From NCBI RefSeq assembly GCF_043641665.1, contig NC_092200.1, forward strand, positions 2,553,194-2,617,193: 64,000 nucleotides of DNA, in the 5' to 3' direction. Both the position numbers and the translations under genes were made by a program. Origin of the DNA: Enoplosus armatus (Eukaryota; Chordata; Actinopteri; Centrarchiformes; Enoplosidae). Below the pieces are notes generated by a model. It was not told the origin of the DNA, searched no databases, and saw only the letters and a program-made list of their open reading frames with translations. Positions 58,901 to 64,000 of the stretch are shown piece after piece (position 1 is the stretch's first letter; the number at the start of each line of letters is the position of its first letter).

Positions 58901-60564
58901 ACCAAACAGGAGCCAAGGTTCCCTGCAGCCACGCCCCACCCACACCTGGCCCCGGTGCCTAACGGTGGCCCCCCCAAGGTGGGCAAGACTGTGCTCATCT
59001 CTAACAAGGCGCTGAAAAAGACTGTGGAGCACCATGGGGGCCCCAAGAAGGCTTACACGAAGGCCAGGCAAGGGGCCCCCAAGCCCCGTGCACAACCCCG
59101 TGACAGAGTAGCCCCACACCCCCATGCGCACCCCCTGACACACCCACCTAGCCCCTCGAAGCCACTGTATAAGAAGCCTGTGGAGAAGAAAGGCTGCAAG
59201 TGTGGCCGAGCCACACAGAACCCCTCGGTGTTGACCTGCAGGGGGCAGCGCTGCCCCTGCTACTCCAACCGCAAGGTGAGAACAACGCTGATGCTGCTCC
59301 CTGCCACCCCCCCCCACCCCGGTCTGCTGTGTCGCTCTGTTGTTGCTGATGCTGCTGTCACCACCAGGACCGCTAATGTTTGGAAATATATCTTTCTAAA
59401 TGACTGGCAGCGTGTACACTAACCAAGTGAATTTCCACCTGGGGGCTCATTACATTTAACTGATGGCTTGTGTTTGTTGATTGTGCCGTAGTTTTATGAC
59501 TAATTTGTTTCTGTGGGAGTCGTGCATGAGGTTGAAATACTGTTGACGCATCCATAAAGAGCTTTGCCTATTAGGGAAGTTGGACCTCTATAGCCGCGGT
59601 TCCCAAACCTCTTTAAACCACAGCACCCTTTTTATAGTGATTTACTTTTCTCCCCCACTCACAACACCCAAACATATGCAACTTTTTATTATAATTTAAC
59701 AAACGTACAAAACACTTTTGTAAATATTCAGGAAAAAACTATTTAAACTTAAACGAGAATAAAATGAGTACACAGTACACATGTAAATGTCACCTCGTTT
59801 CTTTATGTGGTGAAATGTTAAACAACAATAGCGTAGTTGATCATTAATGGTGAAACTGTTCCTTTCTGCTTTACAGCAGCTGATAAATGTATTTAATTGT
59901 AGTAGTATTGTTAGTATTATTGGCATGAGCAGCAGGATTGTGTTCAAATCTAAAACCACAGTGAATGACAATGTGAAACCCCTTTCTTTTGACAAAATTA
60001 TCTCAACTCAAGGTCCACTGATTAGCTTGCTCTGGAGCTTTCGACCATATCACACAGTCCTCAGCAGATGCAGTTTGCAAACTGGCACCTCGAGGACTTC
60101 TGTTCCATTTTGGCTTAATGTATGTCGACAGGTGATTCTTTCCCTTGGAGACAGCAGCTGATCTATTTAAGCTCTCCGTTATGGGACAGTCTTCGGATGA
60201 TCTGTTGTGTGGTTGTCATTATTTATTAGATCTTGTTGTTATTAATTATGATTGTGTTTCGTAGGCGTGTCTGGACTGTATCTGCCGCGGCTGCCAGAAC
60301 TCCTACATGGCCAACGGAGAGAAGAAGCTGGAGGCCTTCGCCGTGCCAGAGAAAGCTCTGGAACAGACTCGCCTCACGCTGGGCATCAACCTCACCAGTA
60401 TCACCGCGGCGGCCCTCCGTAGCCCGGCCACCAGCTCCCCCGGCAACACCCTTCTCAACGTCACCACGGCAACAGGGGCCCCCGTCACGGCCACCTTCTT
60501 GTCGGGGGCGGGCCACGACAACAGGGGCTTCGACGATTCACTGGAGATGCGGTTTGACTGCTGA
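55845..60564 (+). CDS. msl2: E3 ubiquitin-protein ligase MSL2 (male-specific lethal 2 homologue), 605 aa
   Basis: RING-type E3 ligase and scaffold of the nuclear MSL complex, which acetylates histone H4 on lysine 16 through KAT8 and ubiquitinates histone H2B. Exons: 55845-55986, 57900-59275, 60265-60564 (142+1376+300 nt, 606 codons with stop). The start MNPVNATSLYVSASRSVLQC is the conserved MSL2 N-terminus. The RING ligands are C44, C47, C62, H64, C67, C70, C81 and C84. A long low-complexity Ser/Pro-rich middle includes a likely nuclear signal (YHRKRSRSESDSEK). The CXC domain starts near residue 479 (KGCKCGRATQNPSV, CRGQRCPCYSNRK) and continues across intron 2 (ACLDCICRGCQNSYMANGEK). The end DDSLEMRFDC matches the family. 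Human MSL2 is 577 aa; the extra length lies in the disordered middle. The gene could be one of two teleost paralogues (msl2a/msl2b). Confidence 0.96.
56182..56695. mobile_element. hAT-like MITE in msl2 intron 1
   Basis: The ends cagtggtggg (56189) and ttcttccaccactg (to 56688) are inverted repeats. Flanking octamers gtgatcaa and ttgatcag agree at 6 of 8, fitting an 8-bp target duplication. Because the target is palindromic, the inverted repeat extends outward as tgatcaacagtggtgg. The body is AT-rich with no coding capacity. Confidence 0.7.
57900..59275 (+). CDS. msl2: msl2 exon 2: rest of RING, disordered middle, first half of CXC
   Basis: Acceptor tttctcctcag; starts GNLLQDPIAPTDSSCQHYVC. 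It ends at CPCYSNRK followed by gtgaga. The open frame runs about 49 codons into the intron with no conservation, so the donor at 59276 is the correct end. Confidence 0.95.
59276..60264 (+). other. msl2: msl2 intron 2
   Basis: Splits the CXC domain in phase 0. It contains a decayed 'ggttcccaaacctc' repeat near 59600 and the dispersed repeat at about 59990-60080 that is shared with 40975. Confidence 0.7.
60265..60564 (+). CDS. msl2: msl2 exon 3: second half of CXC and C-terminus
   Basis: Acceptor tgtgtttcgtag, phase 0; encodes ACLDCICRGCQNSYMANGEK, then LTLGINLTSITAAAL and DDSLEMRFDC, then TGA. Confidence 0.95.
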   Translation, partial: ACLDCICRGCQNSYMANGEKKLEAFAVPEKALEQTRLTLGINLTSITAAALRSPATSSPGNTLLNVTTATGAPVTATFLSGAGHDNRGFDDSLEMRFDC

Positions 60565-60942
60565 GGTCCAGCCCCTCCTCCGGTCAGTCGTTACGCACAT
60601 TCCCCCCCCCCCCCCGCCCCGCCTGCTGGGCGTGATCCATCTGGGCGTGCCAGGGACCTGCGGTGGTGGAGCCAGAACAAGGCAGCTACAGTGACAGGCG
60701 ATAGTGAGGGTCACCAGCTGAAGCTGAGGAGTCGCCCTCCGTCCATCGCCCGAAACTGCACCATGCTTGTGGTCTTGCATACAGAGAAGAAGAAAAAGAA
60801 AGAAGAGATGTAGCGTTACTGTATGTGCAGAGATTTCATTTCAGTGGGGATAGTTTCTTTTTGTTGTTTTCTTCTCTACTATGGGTAATGTGTAGAGCAT
60901 GTTGTGTAGCTAAGTTGGGAGTGTTGACCACAGTCAAACGCC

Positions 60943-61005
60943 TGTGTGTGTGTGTGTGTGTGTGCGTGTGTGTGTGTGTGTGCGCGCGCGCGCGTGTGTG
61001 TGTAT
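60943..61005. repeat. (TG)n(CG)n(TG)n tract
   Basis: About 60 bp of alternating purine and pyrimidine, including a central CGCGCGCGCG, within the msl2 3' UTR. Confidence 0.9.
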
Positions 61006-62287
61006 GTGAGGGGAAGGGTTTGGTTTGGAGATGAAACTTATTAGCAGGAACGGAGACATCATCATCATCATCATCATCGTCATCAGAGACTGGTGTAATT
61101 TATATAAAAGAAAGAACTTTTTGTACATGGACGTATCAGTTTCCATTTAAGAAGACATTTTATGATATATTTTATAAGTTACATTAAAAAAACAAAACCA
61201 ATGGAAACCGGTGCAGGGGAAGACCTGCATTCAACCAGAATATTTTCACACAGGTAAGAGGTAGATTGTATTTTGTAAACTCTGCTAGACCTAGGAACAA
61301 ACATGGAAGTGAGTAGACCCCTGAAGGAAAAGAACATAACTGCTATAAGGTAAAAACATTTACAATAATGCAATTTTTGATGTTTTTTGCTGCAAGAACT
61401 GGGATGTGAAGTTAACGCCACCAGCTAAATATACATTTCAATTTTGTCTGTTGAATGTTTATACTCTATGAGCCACTGTCAACAACATTGTTCTAAGATG
61501 TTATTGTATACAAAAAAAGTATATATAAAACTGGTAAAAAACCAACCATTGTGGCTGGTGGAAGATAACTTTTACTCCTGGTTTGCTGTTTGATATGTCG
61601 AGGATGCCAGTTTAACCTGTTTAGTCATTTGTGTGTTCTTGTATTAAGCACTTTTCACAGTTTTTCACCTTGGCCACACCGCTTAAAGCCACCATATTTC
61701 TTTGTTACTTGTGTTAAAAACTCTGGTTGATTGCAGGCCCCCCCCCGCACATTGTTATTCACATGTTTTTGGTTTCTGGAAGCTACACACATGCTGCTAA
61801 ATACCACAAAGGACTCTAGAAGGAGAGCACATCTGTTTTCCTTGTCTTTTGTTTTTTTGTTCTTTTTTTTTTGTTTGTTTTTAATACATTTCGTTAACAA
61901 CATTTGCAGTATTTATTGGACGTCTCCTAACATAGGTTACGTGTTGGGCGTCAGTTCTGCCCACTGCCTGTCGAGTCTGTCGATCCTGTCTGGACTTTTT
62001 TTCTGTCTCAGTTAAGTTGCCGTCTCCTTCTTAGTGATAGTTTCTGGTGTCTCCAAACGGTTTTTGTTCTCCCTCGGGGCATTTAAATACCTGTAATATA
62101 ACTGTAACATATTTCCACAAAAAAGAAAGAAAATCAAAAACTTACAAAAGTGTTGTGTGATTATTTGTGTCCCTCTGAAGCCTTGTCTTCCTGCAGGAGC
62201 CTCAAAGTGTTGTTGCTTATTCCTGCAGTGCTGAAGGTGGACACTAGAGGGCGACACGGAGCTTCATTTTGCAGTTTTTAATAAGCA

Positions 62288-62301
62288 CCAGCAGGGGGCA
62301 G
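62288..62301 (+). promoter_or_regulatory. CTCF-like motif downstream of msl2
   Basis: ccagcagggggcag is a full match to the core motif. A second, weaker one (cactagagggcg) lies 47 bp upstream at 62241, in the same orientation. Confidence 0.3.
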
Positions 62302-62583
62302 AACAACCCAGTAAATGTCCATTAATCTACATTAAACCCCTGATGAAGACTCATCAAAGGTCTATTCAGGTTGTGTTTGTGTTCATCTGAACTTTTGGCT
62401 TCTTGCAACTGCACTTTTTTTTATTTTCAATGTCTTAGTTAAATGAAATGACTCAACTCTGCCAAAATAATAAGTAATTGCTTGCACGAACTAAAATCAA
62501 AGCTTTGCAGACCCAGACTGAGATGATCCAAATCAGATGAAAGACTCTGATCTACATCATTTTGTGTTCTGGTTTTGAATAAA

Positions 62584-64000
62584 CGGGGGGGGGGGGGGGT
62601 TACAGACTGGACTCCCACGGCTGTAATCTCTTGATTTTAGCACTGCAGCGCTCTAAAACTTTAAAATACATCGCACAACTCTTCGCCAGGACACCGTACT
62701 TTGTTCACCTAACGTTTTGAGCTATCTTGCCTTCAGTAGTGTCGTCAGTAGTCTGAGGTAGAAAGAGAAATATAAAATGATCATGTTGTAAATACAAAGC
62801 AGACATTACTGGAAACAACCGGATACCTTGATGAAAGCAAGATGTTTGTTTTTACAGTGTCTTTATTTCACATATTTACAAACAAAACCACCTGGTTATT
62901 TACATTCACATTTAGTTTTGATCTATCTGGAAATGATTCAAATGTTGTTAGATTGTCTACAACCTGATCAGTGAACAGTCTTTTTGATGCCCTTTCAGGT
63001 GTTCGAGGTCCAGCTGACTGCAGGTGGATGTTTCCAGTCATCCCATTGGAGGAGGCTGAACGTAAAAGGTACCGACTTTCACTTTCTGTTTCACCGATCA
63101 GATGTGGAAGGGAAAACATAGACAGTTCTGCAGCTAGTTCTGTTAACATCCACCTCACAATTAAGTCAACTCAAAACTACAGATTTGTGTCAGTACATTC
63201 ATATCAAGGAGCACAAATAAGGCCTTTAAACCGCCACTGTCCATTTTACATCATGTAAATTCCCCACAGAAATCTTTATGGATACCAAAACTATAAAACA
63301 AACATTTAAAGAAACTAGACATCCATAGCAAAAACAAGAAATTAAGGAGAGAGATTAAGTGTTGTGATATTTACATAAGTGCTACAGTGAATGCTGCATT
63401 CATGTCATATCGGAAAAAACGACGTTCGGTTGCCAAAACTTAATTCTAACTTTTTTTTTTTTTTTGGATGAATCAGAGAATTTAACTGAGAATTCATTCT
63501 TGCCCTTGGAAATAGTGTTTTGTCTCTTACTAGATTTCCTCTGGAGCTTTCAGCCACATCTCATCTCATAACTCCATCCGAGTCCCAGGAGAAATCTAGT
63601 GAGTAGACCTGAAGTTAAGAGTTTTTGTTCATTGCTTCATCGAGCTCTCCTTCGATCAAATATAACTGATCGTTTTGGTTTATACGTCCTCGTCAGTGGA
63701 TTTGCTGCAGTGTTCACTGCAATCGCATGGAAGACAGAGGAGCTACAGGGAAAAAAAGAAATCCCATATTTCTTTGGATGCTGATGTGCATGATTGTTTT
63801 CCAAGTCTGCTTGTCACATCTGCAGTTAATCCAGCATGACATGAATGCCCAAGAATACCAGCCGTTAGGGAGCGTTTAAAGCACCATTTTGGAGAACGGT
63901 TACGATGGACGAGCCAACATGCTGGAAGACAGACAGCAGAAAGAGAGGCTGAGGTGCTGCTGCCAATAAAAACACAGCACTGAGCCTCATTTGTAAGGAG
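62584..64000. other. Intergenic; possible 3' UTR of a converging minus-strand gene
   Basis: A tttatt at about 62861-62866 gives AATAAA on the minus strand. The overlapping minus frame (62868-63158) would stop only a few bases before it and matches no family, so no coding region is called. A weak copy of the 59990 repeat lies near 63530-63580, and a T15-like run near 63452. Confidence 0.35.

Larger units (their letters stand above)
60565..62583 (+). other. msl2: msl2 3' UTR (probable extent)
   Basis: Non-coding, with a C15-like run at 60602-60615, a (TG)n(CG)n(TG)n tract at 60943-61005, an (ATC)n run near 61060-61085, an ATTAAA near 61182 and AATAAA at 62578-62583. The distal signal gives a 2-kb UTR; the exact end is not visible. 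Confidence 0.5.

Noticed and set aside
57980..59422. 480-codon frame treated as a complete single-exon gene
   Set aside because: It is msl2 exon 2 read from an internal ATG into intron 2. The true exon starts at 57900 and ends at 59275.
62868..63158. 96-codon minus-strand frame as a terminal coding exon
   Set aside because: The stop codon lies only about 3 nt from the minus-strand AATAAA, which leaves no normal 3' UTR, and the sequence matches no family.
1..64000. CRISPR arrays, bacterial operons, tRNA or rRNA genes
   Set aside because: Nothing of the kind seen. Repeats are microsatellites and transposon remnants of a vertebrate nuclear genome.

Overview
The window is nuclear DNA from a teleost fish, probably a spiny-rayed one. 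The evidence is vertebrate genes split by GT-AG introns, very dense (CA)n/(GT)n microsatellites, and several dispersed repeats that I recognise as typical of fish (Tc1/mariner, hAT-like MITEs, L2- and RTE/Rex3-like LINE fragments). Most long open frames here are microsatellite or antisense artefacts. The genes were rebuilt exon by exon from splice sites, intron phase and family motifs.

Region 1 (about 1-20,820, plus strand) is the VIP/PACAP receptor gene vipr2 (VPAC2, class B GPCR). Twelve coding exons, 2-13 by analogy with the human gene, join in a continuous frame of 423 codons. The signal-peptide exon was not found and probably lies upstream. Several exons have a microsatellite in the position of the polypyrimidine tract or directly after the 5' splice site.

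Region 2 (about 20,820-25,800) holds no recognisable protein gene. It contains a promoter-like cluster of CCAAT boxes with well-formed splice sites downstream, possibly an undescribed plus-strand transcript.

Region 3 (about 25,800-50,050, minus strand) is a cluster of five CC chemokine genes, all on one strand. The first is a short chemokine of 96 aa. Next come two near-identical copies with a serine/proline-rich, mucin-like tail (159 and 161 aa), inside a 3-4 kb tandem segmental duplication. The last two are diverged six-cysteine copies (112 and 111 aa). Each gene has a signal-peptide exon, and in every gene the chemokine core uses intron phases 1 then 2. The last intron has a different phase in each subfamily. 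TATA-like boxes precede four of the genes and NF-kB-like sites precede the mucin-tailed pair, as expected for inducible secreted immune signals.

Region 4 (about 50,050-54,700) is intergenic with MITE remnants. Region 5 (about 54,700-62,600, plus strand) is msl2, the RING E3 ligase of the MSL histone-acetylation complex. It is complete in three coding exons (605 aa), with a GC-rich promoter, a probable spliced 5' UTR and a long 3' UTR. From about 62,860 to the end there may be the 3' UTR of a converging minus-strand gene, with no identifiable coding sequence.

vipr2, the chemokines and msl2 share no pathway. The cluster sits between two conserved genes, and its duplications, microinversion and transposon insertions suggest it is the fast-changing part of the locus.
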